38,940 nucleotides of DNA from positions 1 to 38,940 of the forward strand of contig JAVBRX010000154.1 in assembly GCA_031547465.1 (NCBI GenBank). The letters are read 5' to 3'. Below, in pieces: positions 24,922-32,567 of this stretch. The position numbers and the translations under genes are program-made. The stretch comes from Hohaiivirga sp031547465. GTDB lineage: Bacteria > Pseudomonadota > Alphaproteobacteria > Rhizobiales > Beijerinckiaceae. Positions within the stretch are counted from its first letter, which is position 1; the number at the start of each line of letters is the position of its first letter. The notes under the pieces were generated by a model, which made no database searches, had not been told where the DNA came from, and worked only from the letters and a program-made list of their open reading frames with translations.

Positions 24922-26853
24922 TCATGCCCTTGGCGGCTTCGCCTCGGTGATCAGCGCCGCCACGGCCTCGTCCAGCGTCATGCCGGTCTGCTCCGGGCTG
25001 CCGAGACGGCGCATGGAGACGGTGCGTTCCGCCGCCTCGCGCTTGCCAAGCACCAGAAGAACGGGAACCTTCGCCAGCGAATGCTCGCGCACCTTGTAGG
25101 TGATCTTCTCGTTGCGCAGGTCGATCTCGGCCCGCAAGCCCCTGGCCCGCAGGGTGGCGAGAACATCCTCCGCATAGGCATCAGCCTCCGAAGTGATGGT
25201 GGCGACGACGACCTGCACCGGCGACAGCCAGAGCGGGAAATGCCCGGCATAATGTTCGATCAGGATGCCGGTGAATCGCTCCATCGAACCACAGATCGCC
25301 CGATGCACCATGATCGGAATCTTCTTCTGCCCGTCGGCATCGACATAGAATGCGCCGAACCGCTCCGGCAGGTTGAGGTCAACCTGCGTCGTGCCACATT
25401 GCCAGTCACGACCGATGGCGTCGCGCAGCACATACTCGAATTTCGGCCCGTAGAACGCGCCTTCGCCGGGGTTGATGCCGGTCTTGATCTTGCCGCCGGA
25501 TTGTTCGGCGATCTGCTCGAGCACACGGCCCATCACCTCTTCGGCGTGGTCCCATTTGTCATCCGAGCCGACGCGCTTTTCCGGGCGGGTGGAGAGTTTC
25601 ACGACGATGTCGTTGAAGCCGAAATCGGCATAGGTCGAGAGGATCAGATCGTTGATCTTCATGCATTCGTCGGCAAGCTGCTCCTCAGTGCAGAAGATAT
25701 GCGCGTCGTCCTGCGTGAAGGCGCGCACCCGCATCAGCCCGTGCAGCGCTCCCGACGGCTCGTACCGCGACACCGCACCGAATTCAGCGAGCCGCAACGG
25801 CAGGTCGCGATACGATTTCAGTCCGTGCTTGAAAATCGCCAGGTGGCCGGGGCAGTTCATCGGCTTAATGGCGAACACCCGCTCGTCCTCGGTCTTGGTG
25901 ACGAACATGTTCTCCCGGTACCAATCCCAGTGGCCGGAGGTTTCCCATAGCGCCTTGTCGAGGATCTGCGGCGCATTGACCTCCTGATAATCGCCACGCA
26001 GACGACGGCGCATGTAGGAAACGAGTTCCTGAAACAACGTCCAGCCCTTGGCATGCCAGAACACCACGCCCGGTCCCTCTTCCTGGAAATGGAACAGGTC
26101 CATCTCACGGCCCAGACGGCGATGGTCACGCCGCTCCGCCTCCTCGAGCTGGTGCAGATAGGCATCGAGTTCGGCCTGTGTCGTCCAGGCGGTGCCATAG
26201 ATGCGCGTCAGCATCGGGTTGTTGGAATCGCCGCGCCAATAGGCTCCGGCCACCTTCATCAGCTTGAAGGCGCTGCCGATCTTGCCCGTCGAGGTCATGT
26301 GCGGACCACGGCAGAGGTCGAACCATTCGCCCTGATGGTAGATCTTCAGGTCTTCGCCTGTGGGAATGGCGTCGACAAGCTCCACCTTGAAGCTCTCGCC
26401 CTTATCGGCGAACACCTGCTTGGCCTTGTCGCGACTCCAGAACTCTTTCGTGAACGGCTTGTCCCTGGCGATGATCTCGCGCATCTTCGCTTCGATAGCG
26501 TCGAAATCGGCGGGCGTGAACGGCTCGGCGCGATGGAAATCGTAATAGAAGCCGTTCTCGATCACTGGCCCGATGGTCACCTGCGTTCCCGGAAACAGGC
26601 TTTGCACGGCTTCCGCCATCACATGCGCGCAATCGTGCCGGATCAGTTCGAGCGAACGCGGATCCTCGCGGGTCAGGAACTCGATTTTTGCATCCCGCGT
26701 GATCGGGTCGGCAAGATCGGTCACGGTGCCGTTCAGGCTCATGGCAACGGTGCGTTTCGCCAGTGATTTGGCGATGCCTTCGGCGACGGCGAAGCCGGAA
26801 ACGCCGGATTCAAACTGGCGCGACGCGCCATCGGGGAATGTCAGGGTGATCAT
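24922..26853 (-). CDS. thrS: Threonine-tRNA ligase
   Basis: A full-length 643-residue class II synthetase that charges tRNA-Thr. Domains in order are TGS (1-62), editing domain with His73-x3-His77 and Cys181/His185 that clears mischarged Ser-tRNA-Thr, catalytic core with zinc ligands Cys334 (MNCPGHLAIF) and His385 (QDDAH), motif 3 GSMERFTGILIEHYAG, and the C-terminal anticodon-binding domain. The start at 26853 has AGGAGA 9 bases upstream. It lies 76 bases downstream of yidD on the same strand, and its leader contains a hairpin resembling a tRNA-Thr anticodon arm, suggesting translational autocontrol. Confidence 0.98.
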   Translation of the reverse strand: MITLTFPDGASRQFESGVSGFAVAEGIAKSLAKRTVAMSLNGTVTDLADPITRDAKIEFLTREDPRSLELIRHDCAHVMAEAVQSLFPGTQVTIGPVIENGFYYDFHRAEPFTPADFDAIEAKMREIIARDKPFTKEFWSRDKAKQVFADKGESFKVELVDAIPTGEDLKIYHQGEWFDLCRGPHMTSTGKIGSAFKLMKVAGAYWRGDSNNPMLTRIYGTAWTTQAELDAYLHQLEEAERRDHRRLGREMDLFHFQEEGPGVVFWHAKGWTLFQELVSYMRRRLRGDYQEVNAPQILDKALWETSGHWDWYRENMFVTKTEDERVFAIKPMNCPGHLAIFKHGLKSYRDLPLRLAEFGAVSRYEPSGALHGLMRVRAFTQDDAHIFCTEEQLADECMKINDLILSTYADFGFNDIVVKLSTRPEKRVGSDDKWDHAEEVMGRVLEQIAEQSGGKIKTGINPGEGAFYGPKFEYVLRDAIGRDWQCGTTQVDLNLPERFGAFYVDADGQKKIPIMVHRAICGSMERFTGILIEHYAGHFPLWLSPVQVVVATITSEADAYAEDVLATLRARGLRAEIDLRNEKITYKVREHSLAKVPVLLVLGKREAAERTVSMRRLGSPEQTGMTLDEAVAALITEAKPPRA

Positions 26854-26870
26854 GATATAAAATCTCCTGG

Positions 26871-26899
26871 GCTCACTCCTGCCAACGAAGCAGGTAAGC
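26871..26899 (-). promoter_or_regulatory. thrS leader hairpin resembling tRNA-Thr anticodon arm
   Basis: On the minus strand, CCTGC-TTCGTTG-GCAGG (26894 to 26878) forms a 5-base-pair stem with a 7-base loop. The loop centre is CGT at positions equivalent to tRNA 34-36, preceded by T at 33, exactly as in a tRNA-Thr(CGU) anticodon arm. A second 5-pair helix, GCTTA with TGAGC, continues below a 2-base bulge. The Shine-Dalgarno AGGAGA begins two bases after it, and CGT lies 32-34 bases before the ATG. In E. coli, ThrRS represses its own mRNA by binding a similar CGU-containing domain at about this distance. Structure is seen; function is inferred. Confidence 0.6.
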
Positions 26900-26929
26900 G
26901 AGGGCTGACGGTTGACGATTAATTTCGAA

Positions 26930-27280
26930 TCACTCCTTGCCGCCGTCAGTTTCGGCAGGCGCAGTTTCGCAGGGCTCGCACAAAAAGGTTGACGGCGCGT
27001 TCACGCCGCGCCACCGCCCATAGCGCCACGGCATATACCACACCGCTTTTTCGGGCAACGCTTCCGGAACGAGATCGATCCCATCGGTGCCGAATGGATT
27101 GCACCGACAGATCCGTGCCACTCCCATCCAGCCGCCGCACCACAGCCCATGCTTCTGGATCGCCTCATCAGTGTAGGAAGAACACGAGGGCAAGTGCCGA
27201 CAGTGCCGCCCGATGAGTGCCGACAGGGTCAACTGGTAAAAACGGATGGCATAATGCGCGGCGATGCGGGAAAATCGCAT
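26930..27280 (-). CDS. yidD: Membrane protein insertion efficiency factor YidD
   Basis: A 116-residue YidD, a small membrane-associated protein that helps YidC-dependent insertion of inner-membrane proteins. The signature SCSSYTDEAIQKHG and the RICRCNPFG block are present, with the conserved cysteines. The N-terminal amphipathic helix MRFSRIAAHYAIRFYQL supports the start at 27280, which has AAGGGCG upstream; an ATG at 27295 overlapping the preceding gene's TGA is the alternative. The C-terminal 30 residues beyond the core are an extension common in alphaproteobacteria. It is followed by thrS on the same strand. Confidence 0.93.
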   Translation of the reverse strand: MRFSRIAAHYAIRFYQLTLSALIGRHCRHLPSCSSYTDEAIQKHGLWCGGWMGVARICRCNPFGTDGIDLVPEALPEKAVWYMPWRYGRWRGVNAPSTFLCEPCETAPAETDGGKE

Positions 27281-27294
27281 GGCATCGCCCTTCA

Positions 27295-27972
27295 TCAAGC
27301 CGCTAGCCTGCCAACAGGCAGACTCCACCGCCTAAAAACAAGAAACGCAAATAGTACGGCCAACAAACCATAAATACCTATCAATAAAAAGTACATAGAT
27401 TTATTATGTTTTTCATTTAATTGCTTTAACTCTCTATTATCTGTTGCAACTTGAATTGACAAAACAACGGCTAAGTTATCTTTTGATTCTAATTTTTTTG
27501 TTCCTTCATATACTTCCAGACTCTGGTTGACTGACAGCAGATTCGATACGCTTTTTTGATAACTTCCCCTCGCACTTGGATGCCGCAAATTTATATGATT
27601 CAGTAAACCAATCTCCATGGACTTACTGAACCGTTGCGTTCCCAATGATGGAGATCGCAATATTAAGTCATCTCCTTGCCAAACCTGCCAATACCGACCG
27701 GAGTAAGCTTCCTTAAAGAGTGGATCACCCATATTTTCCATGAAACGTACTGTTCCATCATTATCTAAGGAAATGTTTTTTATCAAAATATCATATTGCT
27801 CAGATTGCCATGAAGATGTCGACTTTTTTATCAACTCACTAAAATCAGTAGAAAAATTATTATCCAAATAACGATACGTTGCATCAAAAGAGAACACCAT
27901 CAGCATTAAAATAAAAACATATATTACTATCCTTACAATTAATAATTTTAACAAACTCAATAATTTAAGCAT
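27295..27972 (-). CDS. Sensor half of a histidine kinase (truncated, membrane protein)
   Basis: A 225-residue protein with TM1 at about 10-29, a periplasmic domain (30-192), and TM2 at about 193-213 followed by only FRRWSLPVGRLAA. The blocks YSGRYWQVWQG (90-100) and ILRSPSL (104-110) are typical of alphaproteobacterial sensor kinases that continue into HAMP, dimerisation and ATPase domains; here the frame stops at the start of HAMP. The gene is strongly AT-rich between GC-rich neighbours. Start 27972 has CAGGAG 7 bases upstream and overlaps the IscU-like stop by 8 bases; the TGA overlaps an alternative yidD start. It is either a truncated remnant or a kept sensor-only protein. The intact frame and good ribosome-binding site argue it is still translated. 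Confidence 0.65.
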   Translation of the reverse strand: MLKLLSLLKLLIVRIVIYVFILMLMVFSFDATYRYLDNNFSTDFSELIKKSTSSWQSEQYDILIKNISLDNDGTVRFMENMGDPLFKEAYSGRYWQVWQGDDLILRSPSLGTQRFSKSMEIGLLNHINLRHPSARGSYQKSVSNLLSVNQSLEVYEGTKKLESKDNLAVVLSIQVATDNRELKQLNEKHNKSMYFLLIGIYGLLAVLFAFLVFRRWSLPVGRLAA

Positions 27973-28402
27973 TACGACGCTCCTGAATTTCATCGAGCGC
28001 CGCGACCACAGCCTCGAACGTCAGCATCGTCGAGGTGTGACGGGCTTTGAAATCCCTCACCGGCTCGAAAACGGCGAGATCGCTCCACGCGCCCTGTGGC
28101 GGTGGACCATTCTCCTTCAGCATCCGTTGCATCGCATCGCGCACTGCGCGCAATTCCGCCGCCGTCGCACCGATCACATGCCGCGCCATGACAGACGCCG
28201 CCGCCTGTCCCAGAGCGCAAGCCTTCACCTCATGGGCGAAATCCGTCACGGCATCGTCGCGGACGCTGAGATCGACGATCACGGTCGAGCCACACAGTTT
28301 CGAATGCTTTGTCGCCGTGGCATCCGGTTTTTCCAGGCGGCCCATGCGCGGAATATCCGCCGCCAGTTCGAGAATCCGCCGATTGTAGAGTTCGTCCAAC
28401 AT
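27965..28402 (-). CDS. IscU/SufU-like iron-sulfur scaffold protein
   Basis: A 145-residue NifU-N/IscU-fold protein. Two of the three scaffold cysteines are clear: Cys37 in KLCGS and Cys62 in KACALGQAAASVM. The third Cys position carries RHTST, as in many alphaproteobacterial homologues, and the Asp of the usual CGD motif is Ser39. Iron-sulfur assembly as in Isc or Suf is therefore uncertain; the protein may be a divergent carrier. It is divergent from folE and ends inside the start of the AT-rich sensor gene. Neighbourhood with yidD, thrS, folE and hisI is common in Hyphomicrobiales. Confidence 0.85.
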   Translation of the reverse strand: MLDELYNRRILELAADIPRMGRLEKPDATATKHSKLCGSTVIVDLSVRDDAVTDFAHEVKACALGQAAASVMARHVIGATAAELRAVRDAMQRMLKENGPPPQGAWSDLAVFEPVRDFKARHTSTMLTFEAVVAALDEIQERRNA

Positions 28403-28613
28403 CTGATCCCGGTTATTCGCGCCCGTTCATCCCGGCGCTTTCATACGGTAATATTATAAAAGCTCTGTGCAACGTATGCCATGCGGGCAATGGTTATTTT
28501 TTTCCGTTTCTCGTATAAGCCTTGCCTATAAGATGCCTGTTTCTGCCGCTACGGGCGAGCGGTGTGCGTACCTTAGGCTAATATCCGCTGGTGACGCACC
28601 GATCGTAGCGGCA

Positions 28614-29267
28614 ATGGAGACTCCTTTGAGCGATCTGGTCCAGACACTGACATCGCGCCTGAGCGCCTTCACCGACGGCAAGGCCGCCCCGCAGCGCCCC
28701 ACCCGCGAGGAGGCGGAGGAAGCGGTGAGAACCCTGATCCGCTGGGCGGGGGACGACCCGTCGCGCGAAGGGATGCGCGACACGCCACAACGGGTGGCCA
28801 AGGCCTATCTCGAACTGTTTTCCGGCTATGCGTCCGACCCGGAGGCCATTCTTGACAAGGTGTTCGAGGATGTCGGCGGGTATCGCGACATGGTGCTGGT
28901 GCGCGACATTCCGTTCTATTCGCATTGCGAGCACCACATGGTGCCGTTCTTCGGCCATGCGCATGTCGCCTATTATCCGTCGAACGGCGTCGTCGGCCTG
29001 TCGAAGCTGGCGCGTCTCGTCGATGCCTATGCCCGCCGCCTGCAAACCCAGGAAACGATGACGGCGCAGATCGCCGAAACGCTGGACCGGGTATTGGCCG
29101 CGCGCGGCGCAGCGGTAATGGTCGAGGCGGAGCATCTGTGCATGTCGATGCGCGGCATCCGCAAGACCGGGGCGCTCACGGTCACAACCTATTTCACCGG
29201 TTTGTTCAAGGAGAACGCCGCCGAACAGGCCCGTTTTTTTACCCTGCTGCGGCAGGGTAAAGCATGA
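28614..29267 (+). CDS. folE: GTP cyclohydrolase I
   Basis: A 217-residue type I GTP cyclohydrolase, first enzyme of folate and pterin synthesis, converting GTP to dihydroneopterin triphosphate. The zinc ligands Cys105 and His108 in SHCEHHMVPFFG and Cys176 in EHLCMSMRG are all present, and GLSKLARLVDAYARRLQTQE is the family core. ATG 28614 gives a plausible N-terminus; a TTG at 28626 preceded by GGAGA is an alternative that removes four residues. In-frame sequence further upstream is probably noncoding. The TGA overlaps an ATG (29264), and hisI starts at 29282, so the two are probably cotranscribed. Confidence 0.95.
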   Translation: METPLSDLVQTLTSRLSAFTDGKAAPQRPTREEAEEAVRTLIRWAGDDPSREGMRDTPQRVAKAYLELFSGYASDPEAILDKVFEDVGGYRDMVLVRDIPFYSHCEHHMVPFFGHAHVAYYPSNGVVGLSKLARLVDAYARRLQTQETMTAQIAETLDRVLAARGAAVMVEAEHLCMSMRGIRKTGALTVTTYFTGLFKENAAEQARFFTLLRQGKA

Positions 29268-29281
29268 TTGGAGAAGCGGCG

Positions 29282-29719
29282 ATGACCGGCAAATCGATTT
29301 TTGCGCCCCCTCCTGCCGATGCGCAAATTCTTGAGGAAGGCAGCATCTTTACCCCCCGATTCGGCCCGGACGGCCTTATCCCCTGCATAACCGTCGATGC
29401 CGGAACGGGAACCGTCCTCATGCTTGCCTACATGAACGCCGAAGCACTGGCGCGAACGATCGAAACCGGAGAAGCCTGGTACTGGTCGCGCTCCCGAAAA
29501 AGCTTCTGGCGCAAGGGCGAGACCAGTGGGCAAACGCAAACCATCGTCGGCATCCGCACTGATTGCGATCAGGATGCTCTGCTCCTCGAAGTCCGGGTTG
29601 GCGGCGACGGCGACTGTTGTCATACCGGGCGGCAATCGTGCTTTTATCGAACTATCGTGCGGGACGGTTCCAGGCCGGTAGGCCTGCGCAAGGTCTCCGG
29701 CGCACCTCATCAGGCTTGA
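29282..29719 (+). CDS. hisI: Phosphoribosyl-AMP cyclohydrolase
   Basis: A 145-residue HisI that opens the purine ring of phosphoribosyl-AMP in histidine synthesis. The metal-binding blocks RTDCDQDALLLEV and GDCCHTGRQSCFYR are complete, and AWYWSRSRKSFWRKGETSG is the substrate-binding motif. No HisE domain is fused, as usual in alphaproteobacteria. ATG 29282 is chosen for its GGAGAA ribosome-binding site; ATG 29264 overlaps the folE stop but lacks one. It is 14 bases after folE. Confidence 0.95.
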   Translation: MTGKSIFAPPPADAQILEEGSIFTPRFGPDGLIPCITVDAGTGTVLMLAYMNAEALARTIETGEAWYWSRSRKSFWRKGETSGQTQTIVGIRTDCDQDALLLEVRVGGDGDCCHTGRQSCFYRTIVRDGSRPVGLRKVSGAPHQA

Positions 29720-29826
29720 GAATTACCCTGCCCGCACCACATCCTGAGCAGACGAGCGCAACGCCCGGAACGTGAAGACAGGACAGGCATCTCCGGGTTC
29801 TGTCAGATCCTGAGATGGAGCATGTC

Positions 29827-30984
29827 ATGCTGTGGAACCGAGTGACCCATCTGAACGAGGATGCGGATCAGGGAGCGGTCATCTCCACTACCGACGAAGC
29901 AGACATTACCACCAGACCGCCGGCAACCGAGCAATCGACCTTGCCTGCCCCGGCGCAGGAACCGCAACCTCCGCTCGTCCTCGACCAGCAACCGGCAGTC
30001 CCTGTTCCAGCCTACCACCCGAAGCTGAAGATCGGCCTTGCGCTTGGCAGCGGCGTCGCCCGCGGCTGGGCGCATATCGGTGTTCTGGAAGTGCTGGAAG
30101 CTCACGGGATTTTTCCGCACATCCTTTCCGGCTGTTCGATCGGTGCCGTCGTCGGTGGGTTTTATGCAGCAAGAAAGCTCGATGTTCTGAAGGATTTCGC
30201 CCTGTCGCTCAGCAAGCGCCGGGTCATGAGCCTGCTCGATTTTCATTTCTCCGGCCCCGGCCTGATCGGCGGATCGCGGTTGCGCAAGCTGCTTGAGACG
30301 AACTTGAGCGAACTGCGGATCGAGCGGCTGGAAAAAACCTTTTCCGCGGTATCCACGGAACTCTCCTCCGGCCACGAGATATGGCTTGCCAAAGGCTCAC
30401 TCGTCGAGGCGCTCAGTGCTTCCTATGCCATGCCGGGTATTTTCGATCCGGTCCGGATCGGCGGACGCTGGCTGATGGACGGAGCGTTGGTCAATCCGAT
30501 TCCCGTCACCGCAGCCCGCGCCATGGGGGCCGATCTGGTGATCTGCGTCAACCTCAACAACGAGATGCGTACACGCGGCACGGTGATCCAGGCCTACAAT
30601 GTCGAGGGCGAAGCCGATGAAATCGAAGCGGCTGTAACAGCAGAGGCCCTGAAGCAAGAGAACGGCTCATGGTGGAACCTCTGGACACGCCCGCCCGCAG
30701 GGCAGAAGCACCCCGCCGCTCCCGGCCTCGCTTCCGTCATGATCGATGCCTTCAACATCACGCAGGACCGGATCGCCCGTGCCCGTCTCGCCGGCGATCC
30801 GCCTGACGTGATGATCTCACCGAAAATGGCCCAACACGGACTGTTCGAGTTCCATCGCGCCCAGGAGGCCATAGAACTCGGACGTGCCGCTACTTTACGC
30901 GCCCTGCCTGACATTCTATCCGCCCTGACCGAGGCCAGTGACCTCGTCGCCTACGCGCACGCGGACAGCCGTACTTCTCCCTGA
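29827..30984 (+). CDS. Patatin-like phospholipase (RssA/YchK type)
   Basis: A 385-residue patatin-family hydrolase. An N-terminal Pro/Thr/Gln-rich region of about 60 residues precedes the catalytic domain. That domain has the oxyanion motif GSGVARGWAHIGV, the nucleophile elbow GCSIG (Ser104) and the catalytic Asp218 in DGALVNPIP. No signal peptide is visible, so it is probably cytoplasmic or membrane-associated. The start at 29827 is favoured over 29815 because GGAGC lies 6 bases upstream. It lies after hisI by about 107 bases and converges with the CBS gene. Substrate is probably a membrane lipid acyl ester. Confidence 0.9.
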   Translation: MLWNRVTHLNEDADQGAVISTTDEADITTRPPATEQSTLPAPAQEPQPPLVLDQQPAVPVPAYHPKLKIGLALGSGVARGWAHIGVLEVLEAHGIFPHILSGCSIGAVVGGFYAARKLDVLKDFALSLSKRRVMSLLDFHFSGPGLIGGSRLRKLLETNLSELRIERLEKTFSAVSTELSSGHEIWLAKGSLVEALSASYAMPGIFDPVRIGGRWLMDGALVNPIPVTAARAMGADLVICVNLNNEMRTRGTVIQAYNVEGEADEIEAAVTAEALKQENGSWWNLWTRPPAGQKHPAAPGLASVMIDAFNITQDRIARARLAGDPPDVMISPKMAQHGLFEFHRAQEAIELGRAATLRALPDILSALTEASDLVAYAHADSRTSP

Positions 30985-30998
30985 AAAAAGCGACATAT

Positions 30999-31430
30999 TC
31001 AGGCAGTGGCGATGTAATCCCGCATCGCCCGGCTCTCGGCCTCGATCTGCTCCAGGCGGAATTTCACCACGTCGCCGATGGAGATGATGCCCGCGAGTTG
31101 CCCGCTCTCAACCACCGGAATATGCCGGAATTTCCGCTCGGTCATGAGCTCCAGGGCTTCTAGCAATGTCATCTGCCCGGTACAGGTCACGACCTTTCTG
31201 GTCATGATCTCGGAAACCGGCTTATCGAGGATCGCCTTGCCGTCGCGTGCAACGGCACGAACGATATCACGCTCGGACAGGATGCCGAGAACCGGAACCG
31301 TCCGGTCGCCGACGACGACGGCACCAATGCCGCGCTCGGTCAGCAGATCCGCAGCCTCGATCAGCATCCGGTCCGGCTCAATGATGACCACATGCCGCCC
31401 TTTGTGAGCGAGAATTCTTTCGACAATCAT
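30999..31430 (-). CDS. Two-CBS-domain protein
   Basis: A 143-residue protein composed of a tandem CBS pair: first CBS about 15-65 (DLLTERGIGAVVV, GILSERDIVRAV), second about 80-135 (EALELMTERKFRHIPVV, GIISIGDVVKFRL). CBS pairs bind adenine nucleotides and act as energy or redox sensors; no catalytic domain is attached. ATG 31430 is chosen because GGGAGG is 6 bases upstream. A stand-alone CBS protein of this type is common in Hyphomicrobiales. Its partner is unknown. Confidence 0.9.
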   Translation of the reverse strand: MIVERILAHKGRHVVIIEPDRMLIEAADLLTERGIGAVVVGDRTVPVLGILSERDIVRAVARDGKAILDKPVSEIMTRKVVTCTGQMTLLEALELMTERKFRHIPVVESGQLAGIISIGDVVKFRLEQIEAESRAMRDYIATA

Positions 31431-31851
31431 GCGCTGCCTCCCGTCTATCAAGCAGAGACCCTCCTAACGGCATTCCGTAAAATGACGGTAGCCGCGAAAC
31501 AAGCGAGCGCTCCCGCCTGGATTCGAGTCCCTACGGGTGTCGAACCCGGCAAAATTGCCGCCATACCGCTAACATTGTTCTCCGAGAGCGCCTGACAATC
31601 ATAGCTGGACAAAGGATTGATGCCAGCCAGCATGTTTCCGCCAATCGACGTGTCTTCCGCAGGGTCGGATACGGAATGCCTCGACGCGGCAAAATGTCTT
31701 GACCGCAGCAATAGCCTGTCCGGATAGCAACCCAGGGTTCACTCGCAGTTCATGTCGATGAACAGCCGTTAACCGATCCTTTACTTTTGACTTGAGTTGG
31801 CGGGTAAAAGCGATAAATAGTGGTTAAAGATTAATTAACGGTCATCTACTT
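31431..31851. other. Divergent intergenic region between CBS gene and protease gene
   Basis: About 420 bases with no credible gene. The CBS-proximal part has ordinary GC-rich composition and only short unsupported frames. The part next to the protease gene (31760-31851) is AT-rich and holds CtrA-like TTAA motifs and possible promoter elements. No RNA gene was recognised. Confidence 0.55.
31824..31838 (+). promoter_or_regulatory. CtrA-type binding site upstream of BTLCP protease gene
   Basis: TTAA-N7-TTAA, the full consensus for the alphaproteobacterial cell-cycle regulator CtrA, lies 14 bases before the ATG at 31852. A second near match, TTAA-N7-TTTA, is at 31769-31783. The local AT-richness raises the chance of coincidence. 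Confidence 0.45.
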
Positions 31852-32511
31852 ATGCGTCAGGCATTCAAAACAGGGGCACTTTCCAAGGCATTCGCGGCCA
31901 TGATCGCGCTTGCGGCGCTGAGTTTGTCGCAGGTTCCCGCATCGGCCCAGACCATGGCGTCCCTGACGAACGGAGCCTCGACTCTTTCTGCCCTCGAAGG
32001 CAAGAGCAAACCAATTGCCGGTTGGGTCGATTTCTGTAAGCGCGAACCGGCGGAGTGCGCTTTTGACCCGTCCGAACCGGAAGAGATCGTTCTGACACCG
32101 AAGATATGGAAACTGATTTCGGACACCAACCTTCAAGTCAACAAGAGTATCAGACCTGTCTCCGACCTCGCTTATTTTGGCGAGGTGGATTACTGGACAC
32201 TCCCGAACGACGGCATCGGCGATTGCGAGGATTTCCAGCTTCTCAAGCGCCACATTCTGGTGGAAAAGGGCCTTCCCGCTCGCGCCATGCGCATGACGGT
32301 GGTGACGAACCCGAAGGGCGACGGCCATGCCGTGCTGATGATCATCACGGATCGCGGTGATTTCGTCCTCGACAACCTGTCCCCCGTCATCAAGCCGTGG
32401 AACAAAACCCCCTACACCTACATCAAGCGCGAAAGCCAAGCTGACCCGCAAGCCTGGGTCTCCCTTGGCGGCGCAACAGCCGCGCAGGCTACTGCCGCTG
32501 CGCAGCGGTGA
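31852..32511 (+). CDS. Secreted transglutaminase-like cysteine protease (BTLCP, peptidase C93)
   Basis: A 219-residue exported protein with signal peptide (cleavage expected near ASA-Q, residue 32). The bacterial transglutaminase-like cysteine proteinase fold is shown by the catalytic triad blocks GIGDCEDFQLLKR (Cys125), GDGHAVLMI (His159) and FVLDNL (Asp174). Such proteins occur widely in Hyphomicrobiales and act in the periplasm or outside; substrates are mostly unknown. It is monocistronic, with no strong Shine-Dalgarno but a likely CtrA site upstream. Converges with the gamma carbonic anhydrase gene. Confidence 0.9.
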   Translation: MRQAFKTGALSKAFAAMIALAALSLSQVPASAQTMASLTNGASTLSALEGKSKPIAGWVDFCKREPAECAFDPSEPEEIVLTPKIWKLISDTNLQVNKSIRPVSDLAYFGEVDYWTLPNDGIGDCEDFQLLKRHILVEKGLPARAMRMTVVTNPKGDGHAVLMIITDRGDFVLDNLSPVIKPWNKTPYTYIKRESQADPQAWVSLGGATAAQATAAAQR

Positions 32512-32567
32512 AAGCTTGGTACTTAAGAATTCTAAGAAAACTTAAACGAGCAGCCATTCCCGACCCG

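Noticed and set aside
25081..25950. Long plus-strand open frame opposite thrS
   Set aside because: It is the antisense shadow of a GC-rich, strongly biased gene; no ribosome-binding site or family features.
28480..28508. CCAT-ATGG mini-hairpin followed by a T-run between the IscU-like gene and folE
   Set aside because: Stem is only four pairs, and neither divergent gene ends here, so a terminator makes little sense.
31526..31548. tRNA-like string (GGATTCGAGTCCC followed by GTCGAACCC)
   Set aside because: It resembles a T-arm only superficially; no acceptor, D or anticodon stems can be formed around it.
31448..31711. 87-codon minus-strand frame upstream of the CBS gene
   Set aside because: No ribosome-binding site, no recognisable motif, and the region looks like ordinary intergenic DNA.
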